Program-made: the position numbers and the translations under genes
Notes under the pieces: generated by a model
Databases searched by the model: none
The model's input: the letters and a program-made list of their open reading frames with translations, nothing else
What the model was told of the DNA's origin: nothing
In this document: piece after piece, positions 1-7,733 of the stretch
How positions within the stretch are numbered: the first letter of the stretch is position 1
Layout: the number at the start of each line of letters is the position of its first letter
DNA from: an uncultured Lachnospiraceae bacterium
GTDB taxonomy: Bacteria > Bacillota > Clostridia > Lachnospirales > Lachnospiraceae
DNA length: 61,874 nucleotides
Assembly: GCA_910579685.1 (NCBI GenBank)
Contig: CAJTVN010000024.1
Span: forward strand, 1 to 61,874
Reading direction: 5' to 3'

Positions 1-200
1 CCCATTCCAAACATCAGACCGCTTCCATGAACAAAGCTATATATCGGAATAGCTAAATTAAGTGCGGTCAGACCATTTGCACCTAAACCGTTTGAAACGA
101 AAAAGGTATCAGCGAGTATATAACATGATAAGCCAATCATGCCGCATATATTTAATATTACATATTGCGAAAATTCTTTCAGTAGCGTTTGGGTTTCCAT
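1..200 (-). CDS. MATE-family efflux pump, 5' part only
   Basis: The reverse strand opens with ATG at 200, seven bases after an AAGGAG ribosome site, and stays open to the window edge. The N-terminus begins METQTLLKEFSQYVILNICG and continues with a TM1 motif including LADTFFVSNGLGANGLTALN. That motif is typical of MATE/MepA-type Na+- or H+-coupled multidrug exporters, where the D-T/F-F-V segment follows the first helix. Only about 66 residues of roughly 450 are present, so the substrate cannot be judged. The gene sits behind a promoter, a seven-codon leader ORF and a terminator-like hairpin, which suggests inducible expression. The family call is firm; the specificity is unknown. Confidence 0.8.
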   Translation of the reverse strand, partial: METQTLLKEFSQYVILNICGMIGLSCYILADTFFVSNGLGANGLTALNLAIPIYSFVHGSGLMFGM

Positions 201-223
201 AGAGATCTCCTTAAAATAGAAAA

Positions 224-272
224 GCGTCAGAACTTTCTATCTTCTCTGACCTAACGATAGAAAGTCTGACGC
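224..272 (-). terminator. Leader attenuator hairpin upstream of MATE gene
   Basis: On the minus strand, GCGTCAGACTTTCTATC pairs with GATAGAAAGTTCTGACGC (one bulged base, 14-nt loop) and is followed directly by TTTTCTATTTT and then the MATE ribosome site. This is a Rho-independent terminator placed between promoter and start codon, so it would act as an attenuator. Its 5' arm is also the coding sequence of the leader peptide at 251-274, so a ribosome stalled there would block hairpin formation. The structure is read directly from sequence; attenuation is inference. Confidence 0.75.
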
Positions 273-274
273 AT
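251..274 (-). CDS. Seven-residue leader peptide (MRQTFYR)
   Basis: A mini-ORF of ATG plus six codons and TAG sits between the promoter and the MATE gene, with a modest AAAGAG ribosome site five bases upstream. The ORF covers the whole 5' arm of the attenuator hairpin and its stop lies in the hairpin loop. Short peptides in this position are known from ribosome-mediated attenuation of antibiotic-resistance and efflux genes such as erm and some ABC-F leaders. The peptide sequence itself is not one I recognise. Whether it is translated is not provable from sequence, but position and geometry fit well. Confidence 0.55.
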   Translation of the reverse strand: MRQTFYR

Positions 275-320
275 AATCTCTTTACCCGGTGGCAAAAAGC
301 AACGTTGTTTTCAGTACGAT

Positions 321-349
321 ATTATATACCAAAACAAATTGAAAAGCAA
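321..349 (-). promoter_or_regulatory. SigA promoter for leader and MATE gene
   Basis: Minus-strand TTGCTT (344-349), a 17-bp spacer and a perfect TATAAT (321-326). Start of transcription is expected near 314, giving a leader of about 114 nt that holds the mini-ORF and attenuator. Confidence 0.75.
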
Positions 350-717
350 CACCTAAAATTTGACTTTGAGTTTTCTTTCTTTGAAATTCATTTTACGGAG
401 TTATACCCGCCTTTTTTGCAAAGTTGTCTTTTCTCCCGATAAGTTCCGACTGTTTTTTCCATGTTCATTTACCTCTATCCTTTCAAATCGTGGAATACTG
501 TTTTCGTTTTTCTGATTTCTAATACTTCTGAACCACATATTTGAAACGCCACATATGCCATTTTATACGGAATAGAGGTATGGCTGTCTGTATGTATCGG
601 GTTGTTACTTTATGACACCTGCGCATTCGCACCCAGATTGTCGTTGCCGCCGCCCTGTTCAAGTTCCGCTTTGATAAACAGGAAATGTAACGAGCCTATT
701 TCAATTTGGAGGTAAGT
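350..717. other. Gene-poor scar with mobile-element-like remnants
   Basis: No intact gene is seen. A 26-codon reverse ORF (388-468) has a plausible GAGGT ribosome site but no recognisable product. On the plus strand, 632-690 encodes an open tail ending in FKFRFDKQEM and a stop, which reads like the C-terminus of a lost protein. One arm of a decayed direct repeat lies at 568-626. The base composition is AT-richer than the cluster that follows, consistent with residue of an integrated element. Confidence 0.4.
568..626 (+). repeat. Decayed direct repeat, copy A
   Basis: About 60 bp beginning CGGAATAG and including GTTACTTTATG and a GCATT end is matched imperfectly at 1661-1719. The two copies flank the small ORF at 718 and the XRE gene, about 1.09 kb apart. 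Such flanking repeats could reflect a duplicated insertion target or two related element ends. The origin is not identified. Confidence 0.45.
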
Positions 718-924
718 ATGGGAAATGAAATTTATACCAGCATAAAAGGAAAACTGAAAGCCAAGCCAAAGAAATTGACAGATTTAGACCAGTGGCTTTT
801 TGTAGTAGTTAATACAGCCAAATCAATCATTGACAATACAAGTAAAAATAATTTTGATAATGTGGTGAAGTTATATGACTGCAATAGTACCAGTGAAATT
901 CAGCATGAATTTGATATTATATAA
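718..924 (+). CDS. Small hypothetical protein
   Basis: 68 codons. ATG at 718 is chosen over the in-frame TTG at 706 because it lies five bases after a perfect GGAGG. The product begins MGNEIYTSIKGKLKAKPKKL, is basic at the N-terminus and has a short hydrophobic patch (WLFVVV) but no clear transmembrane helix or signal peptide. It ends at a TAA in AT-rich DNA. I do not recognise a family. It stands alone between two copies of a decayed repeat, so it may be a truncated accessory gene. It could be expressed, given the strong ribosome site. Confidence 0.45.
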   Translation: MGNEIYTSIKGKLKAKPKKLTDLDQWLFVVVNTAKSIIDNTSKNNFDNVVKLYDCNSTSEIQHEFDII

Positions 925-1011
925 GGTAAATTCGGACGAGAGGGTTTTTCTCAAAGGTACAGTCCTGCTTACCTTTATCTTTGCTCATTGGTGGCTAATT
1001 TCCCCAATCAA

Positions 1012-1058
1012 GAGCTGTCAACGGTGGGCGCAGCCCATTTACTTGCCGTTGACTAGCT
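1012..1058. repeat. Nested inverted repeat (cruciform-like)
   Basis: GAGCTGTCAACGG pairs with CCGTTGACTAGCTC (one bulge), and inside it TGGGC-GCA-GCCCA forms a second hairpin. No T-tract follows, so it is not a classical terminator. It sits just beyond the 3' end of the XRE gene and could be an element end, a recombination site or an RNA structure. Confidence 0.5.
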
Positions 1059-1082
1059 CGGCTGGATTTGCTAAATGATTAG

Positions 1083-1484
1083 TTATTGAGTGCTTCCCCA
1101 AAGCCATTCTATATCGGGAAAGAACAAATGCAGAATAAAGCCTAAAATAACTATTCCCAACAAAATGACACCAGCATAACAAAAGATTTTTATTAATTTT
1201 CTGGACTTGTTTTTTACATTTTCAACGTCTAAATAAATTGACGCCACTTTCTCATCAGTTAAATTTTTATTGCGTACATCTTGAACATCAATATCTTTTA
1301 CCAACTCATCTAAAGTCATATCAAAGTAGTCACTTAACATAACTAGTCTTTGAAAATCCGGGTAAGATTGCCCAGATTCCCACTTAGAGATAGTTTGTCT
1401 TGAAACCTGAAGTTCCATCCCTAATTCCTCTTGCGATAAACCTTTCATTTTTCTAATAGACATAAGTTTTTCATTAAATTTCAC
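1083..1484 (-). CDS. XRE-family regulator with C-terminal membrane anchor
   Basis: 133 codons read from GTG at 1484, nine bases after AAGGAGG. Residues about 8-62 are a Cro/C1-type helix-turn-helix (GLSQEELGMELQVSRQTISK, WESGQSYPD), and residues about 101-121 form one hydrophobic helix (AGVILLGIVILGFILHLFF) followed by a short Trp-rich tail. The DNA-binding domain would be cytoplasmic and tethered to the membrane. This layout is common among Firmicute regulators beside efflux or membrane-protein genes. A consensus-like promoter lies directly upstream. It is a monocistron here, and its targets are unknown; the MATE gene 0.9 kb away is a possibility but nothing links them directly. Confidence 0.85.
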   Translation of the reverse strand: MKFNEKLMSIRKMKGLSQEELGMELQVSRQTISKWESGQSYPDFQRLVMLSDYFDMTLDELVKDIDVQDVRNKNLTDEKVASIYLDVENVKNKSRKLIKIFCYAGVILLGIVILGFILHLFFPDIEWLWGSTQ

Positions 1485-1515
1485 TTATAAAATCCTCCTT
1501 GCGTTTGTTGTATCA

Positions 1516-1544
1516 AGTATATAGTTTTCGTATTTTACAGGCAA
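1516..1544 (-). promoter_or_regulatory. Promoter of XRE gene
   Basis: Minus strand TTGCCT (1539-1544), 17-bp spacer, TATACT (1516-1521). It lies about 30 bp ahead of the GTG start. Confidence 0.65.
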
Positions 1545-1660
1545 GCAAGAAGTGTTGGCAATCTGTCAATTTGCTGTAACATCTCAAAATTTAAGCATTT
1601 TGCAAGTATATGTAAACTGGTCAAAACATAAGTGTAAGTATTTGTTGGCACACATATATT

Positions 1661-1719
1661 CGGAATAGTTAGGCTGCCGTCTATTTTTTATCTGTGTTAC
1701 TTTATGGCACATGAGCATT
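1661..1719 (+). repeat. Decayed direct repeat, copy B
   Basis: Partner of 568-626, sharing CGGAATAG, a GGCTG(T/C) CGTCT core, TGTTACTTTATG and GCATT. It is followed by an open frame for SIDRAVEIYQGALDRYEK and a stop (1710-1769), which looks like the C-terminus of a lost protein. Confidence 0.45.
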
Positions 1720-1797
1720 GACCGGGCGGTTGAAATCTATCAGGGCGCATTGGACCGCTATGAGAAATAAGGCGCGGCAGTCTGTGGGAGGTGTGAT

Positions 1798-1917
1798 TTG
1801 AAAAAACGTTTTTCTGACTGATCATATAAGATAAAAAAGGACTTTAACAGGAACCATCTGCTTTATCTGATGCTGCTTCCAACAATCGTCTACTATATCG
1901 TCTGGCAATATGCCCCC
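1798..1917 (+). pseudogene. Broken LplB-type sugar permease, 5' fragment
   Basis: A GGGAGG ribosome site precedes TTG at 1798. The frame reads KKRFSD, then an in-frame TGA at 1819, then IKKDFNRNHLLYLMLLPTIV and YYIVWQYAP. The cytoplasmic lysine-rich start and first membrane helix are typical of LplB-family oligosaccharide ABC permeases, which are about 300 residues long. Homology ends abruptly near 1917, where unrelated sequence begins. It is therefore both nonsense-mutated and truncated. It shows that another sugar importer once stood here or was brought in as a fragment. Confidence 0.7.
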
Positions 1918-2130
1918 TGTCCGGGTGGCGAATTTCGGGAAAAAAGAAATTGCGGGCGGTCTGCGCTGTGAGTTGCTGCGGGCGGACGCATGCCGGAAAA
2001 CCGGATGTCCCAAGGAGGTTTACGAGACACAGCATTTTGACGATAGGGCGATGGAGAGATTGAGAGATCGCGTCTCTGGTGAAGTGAGTGCGGGGCTTAC
2101 ATTTCGTGAAAAAAATAAAACATTTCGTGC
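1918..2130 (+). other. Unassigned DNA with open frame and paired 10-mers
   Basis: An open frame runs through this stretch but has no convincing start and I recognise no family. ACATTTCGTG occurs twice (2099-2108 and 2120-2129), exactly 21 bp apart, the spacing expected of a dimeric regulator site. A short hairpin AGAGA-TCGCG-TCTCT lies at about 2063-2077. It may be a promoter region for the ABC pair that follows, but the terminator at 2133 intervenes. Confidence 0.35.
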
Positions 2131-2132
2131 GC

Positions 2133-2160
2133 AGATCCCCCGTTCGGGGGATCTTTGTTT
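2133..2160 (+). terminator. Strong Rho-independent terminator
   Basis: AGATCCCCC-GTTC-GGGGGATCT followed by TTGTTTT. It separates the scarred patch from the ABC exporter operon. Confidence 0.85.
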
Positions 2161-2221
2161 TAGAATAGAGAGGAAAGAAAGGAATCGGATGGATTGATTT
2201 TTACGAAAGGAGCGCACAGTC

Positions 2222-4048
2222 ATGCGGCAGAAAAAACAATATCCCGTCTGGGACAATTACCGCTATGCATTTTATCATATGAGGAAGAAGGAGGGGATGG
2301 GCTCTATTGTCCTCTGCGTCTTTGATGCGGTCTGCGGCATCCTTCTTCCCTTTCTGGAGGCGGCTCTTGCCGGGGCGATGGCGGCCTGTCTGGTGAGCGG
2401 AAAAAGGCCACAGGAGATCCTGCTGGTGATCCTGGGATACGTGGTCATACTGCAGGGGGTTCGGTTTTTGCAGAGCCATTTTCGGGCGCTGCAGAGCAAG
2501 GCGTTATTCATGTTCCGGGGAAGCATGATGATGGATTATTTCCGGAAAATACTGGAGATGGACGGGCAGAGCCTGGAGAGTGCGACGGGACAGAAAAAGA
2601 TGAGGGCGGCGTGCCGGAATCTGTTTACCGGGGACAATCTGGGGATCGAAGCCTATATGAGAAATTTCTGGGATATGGTAATCAATGCCGGCGGGCTTAT
2701 TGTCTATGGGGTGATCATAGGAAGGATGAGCTTTCCTTTGTTCCTTCTTCTTGCAGGTCAGACGCTTCTTGCAGCCGTGTTTCATAGTATGGCGGGAAAG
2801 CGGGCCTACGCCATGGAAGATGAAATTGAGAAAAACTGGAAGGGATTCGGCTATCTGCGCCGGGTATCCATAACGCCGGAGAGCGGAAAGGATATCAGGA
2901 TATATCGGATGGACCGGTGGTTCCTTCGCAGATTTCATCAGATGATAGACAGGATTGCGGAGCTGATCGACAGGCAGGAGACGGGAAAGGCTTGGGCGGG
3001 GATTGCGGAGAAGACGCTTTCCTTTGTACGAAATTTGCTGATCTACGGCTATTTGATCTTTGAGATGGCAAAAGGGGATCTGTCGCTTCCCGCCTTTCTC
3101 TTATATGTGGGTATTGTATCAGGATTCGGGGCATGGATGAGCGGTCTGTTTGAGGCTCTGCAGCAGATATGGCAGAACGAGGAGCTTATGGATGCCTACA
3201 GGGATTTTATGGACTTCGGCATTGTTTCGCCGGAAGGGAAGAAAGAACTGTCCCGGGAAGGAGGGCCCCATGAGATTCGTCTGGAAAACGTGAGTTTTCG
3301 CTATGAGGGGAGCGAAGAGGATACCATCCATGATCTTTCGCTCACGATTTGTCCCGGGGACAAGGTGGCTCTGGTTGGGTTAAACGGAGCCGGAAAGACC
3401 ACGCTGATCAAGCTGATCTGCGGTCTGTACCGTCCTACATCGGGCAGAATCCTTCTGGACGGGCAGGATATGAGTACTTTGCGTCAAAAGGATATTTTCA
3501 GGGAGTTTTCAGTGGTATTTCAGGATGTGTTCGCTTTCTCCTTTTCGCTTCTCGCAAATGTGTCCTGCTGTGTGGAAGGGCAGGAGAATGCGGCGAGGCT
3601 TGAGGAAAGCCTCAGGACGGCGGGCCTGCTCGAAAGGGTCAGGGAGCTTCCGGACGGGGTGAGGACTTTCATGAATAAGGATCTGGACGAGAAGGGCGTG
3701 ACCCTATCGGGAGGTGAGCTGCAAAAGCTCATGCTGGCAAGGGCGCTTTACAAGGATGCGTCTGTGGTGATACTGGACGAACCGACGGCGGCTCTTGATC
3801 CCATTGCGGAGAGCGAGATGTATGAAAAGTATGACGAGATGATCAGGGAAAGGACCGGGATTTTTATTTCCCACAGATTGAGTTCCACCCGGTTCTGCGA
3901 CAGAATCCTTTTTTTGGAAAAGGGACGCATTATTGAAGAGGGAAATCATGAGCATCTGATGAAAAAAGGGGGAGGCTATGCGGAGCTTTTTGCATTGCAG
4001 GCAAGATATTATCAGAAAAAGAGACAGGAGGAAGAAAGCTATGCGTGA
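2222..4048 (+). CDS. ABC exporter half-transporter A (TMD-NBD fusion)
   Basis: 608 residues, ATG seven bases after AAAGGAG. Residues 1 to about 330 carry the membrane domain (hydrophobic helices near 25-60, 135-185 and 255-295). The nucleotide-binding domain has Walker A G-L-N-G-A-G-K-T-T at 386-394, signature LSGGE at 495-499, Walker B VVILDE at 515-520 and the switch His at 551. All catalytic motifs look intact. It overlaps the next gene by 8 nt and surely forms a heterodimer with it. The Walker A has NGAGK where many exporters have SGSGK or TGAGK. The cargo (peptide, lipid or drug) is not revealed; the neighbours are glycan enzymes. Confidence 0.9.
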   Translation: MRQKKQYPVWDNYRYAFYHMRKKEGMGSIVLCVFDAVCGILLPFLEAALAGAMAACLVSGKRPQEILLVILGYVVILQGVRFLQSHFRALQSKALFMFRGSMMMDYFRKILEMDGQSLESATGQKKMRAACRNLFTGDNLGIEAYMRNFWDMVINAGGLIVYGVIIGRMSFPLFLLLAGQTLLAAVFHSMAGKRAYAMEDEIEKNWKGFGYLRRVSITPESGKDIRIYRMDRWFLRRFHQMIDRIAELIDRQETGKAWAGIAEKTLSFVRNLLIYGYLIFEMAKGDLSLPAFLLYVGIVSGFGAWMSGLFEALQQIWQNEELMDAYRDFMDFGIVSPEGKKELSREGGPHEIRLENVSFRYEGSEEDTIHDLSLTICPGDKVALVGLNGAGKTTLIKLICGLYRPTSGRILLDGQDMSTLRQKDIFREFSVVFQDVFAFSFSLLANVSCCVEGQENAARLEESLRTAGLLERVRELPDGVRTFMNKDLDEKGVTLSGGELQKLMLARALYKDASVVILDEPTAALDPIAESEMYEKYDEMIRERTGIFISHRLSSTRFCDRILFLEKGRIIEEGNHEHLMKKGGGYAELFALQARYYQKKRQEEESYA

Positions 4049-5879
4049 TCTCGTTTCCATCCATAAAATCGGTTTTCGGCTTCTTCGAAAGATCCATCAG
4101 GTGGATTCACTCATTATTCCGCTTCATCTTCTGAATGTATGCTTTTCCCTGGTCAGGGTTTATGCGGGATTGTTCCTGACGGCGGGAATGATCGACGATC
4201 TGCTTGCAGGGGATTACGCAAAGGCGGCCGGGCTTGCCATCGCCCTTCTTTTTACCGAGCTGTCTGCCGGGACCGTGATTCACCTGATTAAGAGAAAAAC
4301 AAAAGGGTATGATCATAAGATATGGCTTATTTTTTACGTCTGGCTGCGGGAGAAAGCCTTTTCCCTGGACTATGAGACCATGGAAAGGCAGGAGGTTTCG
4401 GAAAAGATACTTTTTTCAGAGCGAACTGCGGATATGCACGGGAGTCTGGGCGTAATGCTTTACCACTACTGTAATATTCTGGAGGCGCTGCTCAATGTGC
4501 TGCTCTCCTTTTTCCTTGTGATCGGCCTGTGCCTGGCAAGGCCGCAGAAAGCGGCCGGCCCTCTCGGGGCTCTTGCCTTACCTGCGCTTTCCCTGATCCT
4601 GTTTGCCGCAGTGTTGGCGGGAATGGCTCTCTGTTCCTTTGGCGTATTTCGGAGATTCGCATCAAAGCAGATGGAAATTTTTACATCGCACACTGGCGTT
4701 GAGAATAAGCTGAGCTATCTGCTTGGACAAATCTATGGGAATTCCAGAACGGGCAAGATCATCCGTATTTATGATATGGCACAGATGCTGCTGGAAAATA
4801 CAGGAAGGGAGCAAAAGCAGTCAATTTCTTATTTTGAGCGGATGTGCGACGTGGGGAGGCAGGAAGGGGATGCCAACAAGGCGACAAGCAGCGTCTTTAT
4901 GGTCTGCTCGTATCTGCTGGTGGCGGTAAAGACCGTCACCGGGGCAATTACGGTGGGAGCCTTTACCCGGTATGCCGGGGCCATGAATCAGTTCGGGAAC
5001 GCCTGCTTTACCATCATAGAAAGCCATGGCAGGCTGCGGGAGATCTGCACCTATATGCAGGAGTTCCTTGCCTTTCTGGATACGGAGAATCTCCATGCAA
5101 AAGGCTCCATTCCCGTGGAGAAGCGCATGGACGGGGAGTACGAGCTGGCCTTTGAGCACGTGAGCTTCCACTATCCGGGGAGCGATATCATGGTTCTTAA
5201 GGACGTGAACTGTAAGCTGAATATCAAGGGAAAGCTTGCGGTGGTGGGAAGGAACGGAGCCGGAAAGACCACCTTTATCAAGCTTTTGTGCCGTCTCTAT
5301 GAGCCAACCCAGGGCCGTATTACCTTAAACGGCGTGGATATCCGCAAATATGACGAGGAGGAATACCGCAGTCTGTTCGGGGTGGTGTTCCAGGATTTCA
5401 AACTCTTTGCCTTTCCTCTGTGGGAGAACGTGACGGCAGGGTTTCCCAGGTGCGGGGAGAGGATCTGGCAGGCGCTCCGGCAGGCGGATGCGGATCAGAT
5501 GGTGGAGAAAATGGAAAAGAAGCTGGATACCTGGCTTTACAAGGATTATGAGGACGGCGTGGAAATAAGCGGCGGGGAGGCTCAGAAGCTTGCCCTGGCA
5601 AGAGCCCTCTATAAAGATGCGCCGGTAGTGATTCTGGATGAGCCGACAGCGGCGCTTGATCCCAGGGCGGAAGCGGAGATTTACGCCCGCTTTAACGAGA
5701 TGGTGGAGGGAAGAACCAGTATCTATATTTCCCACAGGATGAGCAGCTGCCGGTTCTGTGATGACATCCTCGTGTTTGAGGACGGACGGATCGCACAGAG
5801 GGGGAGCCATGAGGAGCTTGCCGCCGCGAAAGGCAGTTATGCCGGAATGTGGGAGTCCCAGGCGAAGTATTATGCGTGA
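4041..5879 (+). CDS. ABC exporter half-transporter B (TMD-NBD fusion)
   Basis: 612 residues from ATG at 4041, which follows GGAGGAAGAAAGCT inside the end of the previous gene; an earlier in-frame ATG at 3978 has no ribosome site. The membrane domain covers residues 1 to about 340. The NBD has Walker A G-R-N-G-A-G-K-T-T at 403-411, signature ISGGE at 509-513, Walker B VVILDE at 529-534 and switch His 565. It is the partner of half-transporter A, and the 8-nt overlap implies translational coupling. Both ATP sites appear competent, unlike many heterodimeric exporters that keep one degenerate site. A terminator follows directly, so the two genes form a closed operon. Confidence 0.9.
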   Translation: MRDLVSIHKIGFRLLRKIHQVDSLIIPLHLLNVCFSLVRVYAGLFLTAGMIDDLLAGDYAKAAGLAIALLFTELSAGTVIHLIKRKTKGYDHKIWLIFYVWLREKAFSLDYETMERQEVSEKILFSERTADMHGSLGVMLYHYCNILEALLNVLLSFFLVIGLCLARPQKAAGPLGALALPALSLILFAAVLAGMALCSFGVFRRFASKQMEIFTSHTGVENKLSYLLGQIYGNSRTGKIIRIYDMAQMLLENTGREQKQSISYFERMCDVGRQEGDANKATSSVFMVCSYLLVAVKTVTGAITVGAFTRYAGAMNQFGNACFTIIESHGRLREICTYMQEFLAFLDTENLHAKGSIPVEKRMDGEYELAFEHVSFHYPGSDIMVLKDVNCKLNIKGKLAVVGRNGAGKTTFIKLLCRLYEPTQGRITLNGVDIRKYDEEEYRSLFGVVFQDFKLFAFPLWENVTAGFPRCGERIWQALRQADADQMVEKMEKKLDTWLYKDYEDGVEISGGEAQKLALARALYKDAPVVILDEPTAALDPRAEAEIYARFNEMVEGRTSIYISHRMSSCRFCDDILVFEDGRIAQRGSHEELAAAKGSYAGMWESQAKYYA

Positions 5880-5890
5880 ATCTATTATAA

Positions 5891-5919
5891 AAGGGAGTTG
5901 TTAATCAGCTCTCTTTTTT
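5891..5919 (+). terminator. Terminator of ABC exporter operon
   Basis: A nine-pair stem (AGGGAGTTG with CAGCTCTCT, two wobbles, loop TTAAT) followed by a run of T, 12 bases past the stop codon. Confidence 0.75.
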
Positions 5920-5972
5920 GGTATGGTATAAGAGAGCGGAAGAAAATTTGCTTTCAAGGGAGGAAGAGTGAT

Positions 5973-7604
5973 TTGAGAAAGCACTATGAAAAAATTATCA
6001 GGGACAACGATAACAGAGTGAAGAAGGCTCTCCGGATTCAGGTGATGGATGAGGGCAGCCCCTATTACGGCGGCTGCCCGGAGGAAACGGGATTGATGGA
6101 CGCAAAATACACCGTATACCGTATTTATGATATGGCGGGAGCCTACAGCAACAGCGGCAGCCTCTATTACAGGGACGGGGGGCTGGCGGAGCGAACGGTT
6201 CTCGCACTCGGCTATGTGGAACGGCTGCAGCACGGGGACGGCCTTTTTGACCTCATCCGCTGTAATTTCCACTCCGCCCCGGATACGGCCTTTATTGTAA
6301 AGCGCATGCTTCCCGTGCTTCATTATCTGAAGGGACATGAGAGGGACGAGTGGCAGGAGGCCATCTACCGCAAAATGTACGGGATTGCGAAGAAAGCCGC
6401 TTACGGCCTTCTGAGGGGAGGCTTCCACACGCCGAACCATCGCTGGGCCATCGCTTCCAACCTCATGGAGTGCGCTGATTTTTTTGAGGAGCCAGAGTTT
6501 ATGGAGACGGCAAAGCTTTACCTGGCGGAGGGAATCGACTGCAACAGGGACGGGGAGTTTGCGGAGAAATCCGCAGGCAATTACAACCGTATCAACAACG
6601 ACGCCATGATCACCATGGGACGGTGCACGGGGGAGGATTCCTTTTTTGAGTATGCGGTGCGCAACCTTCGCATGATGCTCACCTACATAGAGCCGGACGG
6701 TACGATTTTTACCGCAAATTCCACCAGACAGGACAATGGAAAAAGGATTTATCCCAGATATTATTACTGGGAGTATCTGACTATGGGGAAGGAGAGGAAT
6801 ATTCCGGAATTTCTGGATTTTGCCAACTATATTTTTGATCTCGTGGAAGAGAACCGCCTTAAGGCGCCGGATATTTTGATTCACTATATGAACCGCCCGG
6901 ATCTGATTGATTTTGAGTGGGAGGGCTGCGGGCAGAGAACGGATTTTGAGCGTGTGTATGAGGAGTCCGGAATTGCCAGGGTGCGCAGAGGAGATTTTAC
7001 CGTTACGCTGATGAAAGGGAAAAGCAACTTCCTGTATTTCAGCAATGCGTCCATAGATATAACGCTCAAAATCGGAGGCTGTATCTGCGAACACAGGGCC
7101 TTTGTTCCGGAAATCCTGGAAAAGACGCAGGACGGGTTCCTTCTGACTCAGGTGATGCGGGGCTGGTACTATCTTCCCTTTCAGAAGAATCCGGGAACAA
7201 GTAACTGGTGGGAGATGGATCATACCAAAAGAGAGCGAAAGCTTGGCCTCGATCTGACGGTTGCGGTCAAAGTCCGGGAGATTGTGGGGGGCGTGGAAGT
7301 GAATGTAAAACTTGACGGGGTGGAGAGAGCGCCTTTCCGCATGGAACTTGCGGTTCTGGGGGCCAAAAAGGCGGACAGCGATGCGTTCGGCCTGTCTGAT
7401 CTTGCGGGAAAACGGATTTTGGTGAAGCGGGGGGACGTGCGTCTTTCCAATGAGCAGGACGCTGTTGTGATAGGCCCCGGTTTTGGCACCCACGGGTTTA
7501 TCGACGGTATTTTCGGCAGCGAGGAGAGCGATCAGAAAGCCTTTACCATGTATTTTACGGATGATACGGGATTTGACCGTACTTTCCGTATCTGTGCGGA
7601 CTAA
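5973..7604 (+). CDS. Heparinase II/III-like alpha/alpha-toroid protein
   Basis: 543 residues from TTG at 5973, chosen because GGGAGG lies nine bases upstream; the frame is open back to an ATG at 5898 that overlaps a terminator. Residues 1 to about 300 are Trp/Tyr/Asn/His-rich helices with the conspicuous motif HTPNHRWAIASN (about 149-160) and a second NYNRINNDA segment. Residues about 330-540 are beta-rich. This two-part plan fits the alpha/alpha-toroid plus beta-sandwich polysaccharide lyases, where Asn/His/Tyr/Arg act in uronate elimination. It has no signal peptide, so it would act in the cytoplasm on imported oligosaccharides. The next gene, GH105, removes the unsaturated uronyl residue that such lyases create. 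The family number is uncertain. Confidence 0.65.
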   Translation: MRKHYEKIIRDNDNRVKKALRIQVMDEGSPYYGGCPEETGLMDAKYTVYRIYDMAGAYSNSGSLYYRDGGLAERTVLALGYVERLQHGDGLFDLIRCNFHSAPDTAFIVKRMLPVLHYLKGHERDEWQEAIYRKMYGIAKKAAYGLLRGGFHTPNHRWAIASNLMECADFFEEPEFMETAKLYLAEGIDCNRDGEFAEKSAGNYNRINNDAMITMGRCTGEDSFFEYAVRNLRMMLTYIEPDGTIFTANSTRQDNGKRIYPRYYYWEYLTMGKERNIPEFLDFANYIFDLVEENRLKAPDILIHYMNRPDLIDFEWEGCGQRTDFERVYEESGIARVRRGDFTVTLMKGKSNFLYFSNASIDITLKIGGCICEHRAFVPEILEKTQDGFLLTQVMRGWYYLPFQKNPGTSNWWEMDHTKRERKLGLDLTVAVKVREIVGGVEVNVKLDGVERAPFRMELAVLGAKKADSDAFGLSDLAGKRILVKRGDVRLSNEQDAVVIGPGFGTHGFIDGIFGSEESDQKAFTMYFTDDTGFDRTFRICAD

Positions 7605-7616
7605 GAGGAATTGTTT

Positions 7617-7733
7617 ATGGAAAAGAGAAAAAAACTGATTCTTTTTATTGACAGCGGCGATACCATCATTGACGAATCCACACAGCAGTATCTTAAGGAA
7701 AAGCCGGAAATTGTGCAAAAGGGAGGAAACCAC
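7617..7733 (+). pseudogene. N-terminal remnant of HAD-like hydrolase fused to GH105
   Basis: The frame opens with ATG at 7617, with GAGG upstream, and reads MEKRKKLILFIDSGDTIID followed by ESTQ. The D-S-G-D-T motif is the phosphate-binding motif I found in small HAD hydrolases. After only 39 codons the frame runs, without a stop, into the GH105 start at 7734, which has its own GGGAGG site inside the remnant. A full HAD protein has 200 or more residues, so most of it was deleted. The remnant could be translated as a 39-residue extension of GH105. Confidence 0.6.

Noticed and set aside
875..1078. 67-codon ORF on the plus strand
   Set aside because: It overlaps the small hypothetical gene, has no ribosome site and its end runs through the nested inverted repeat.
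1910..2197. 95-codon ORF spanning the permease scar and a terminator
   Set aside because: It crosses the strong terminator at 2133-2160 and has no ribosome site at its start; treated as unassigned DNA.
3978..4040. Upstream start for the second ABC exporter gene
   Set aside because: It would overlap the first gene by 71 bp and lacks a ribosome site, whereas ATG at 4041 has AGGAGGAAG.
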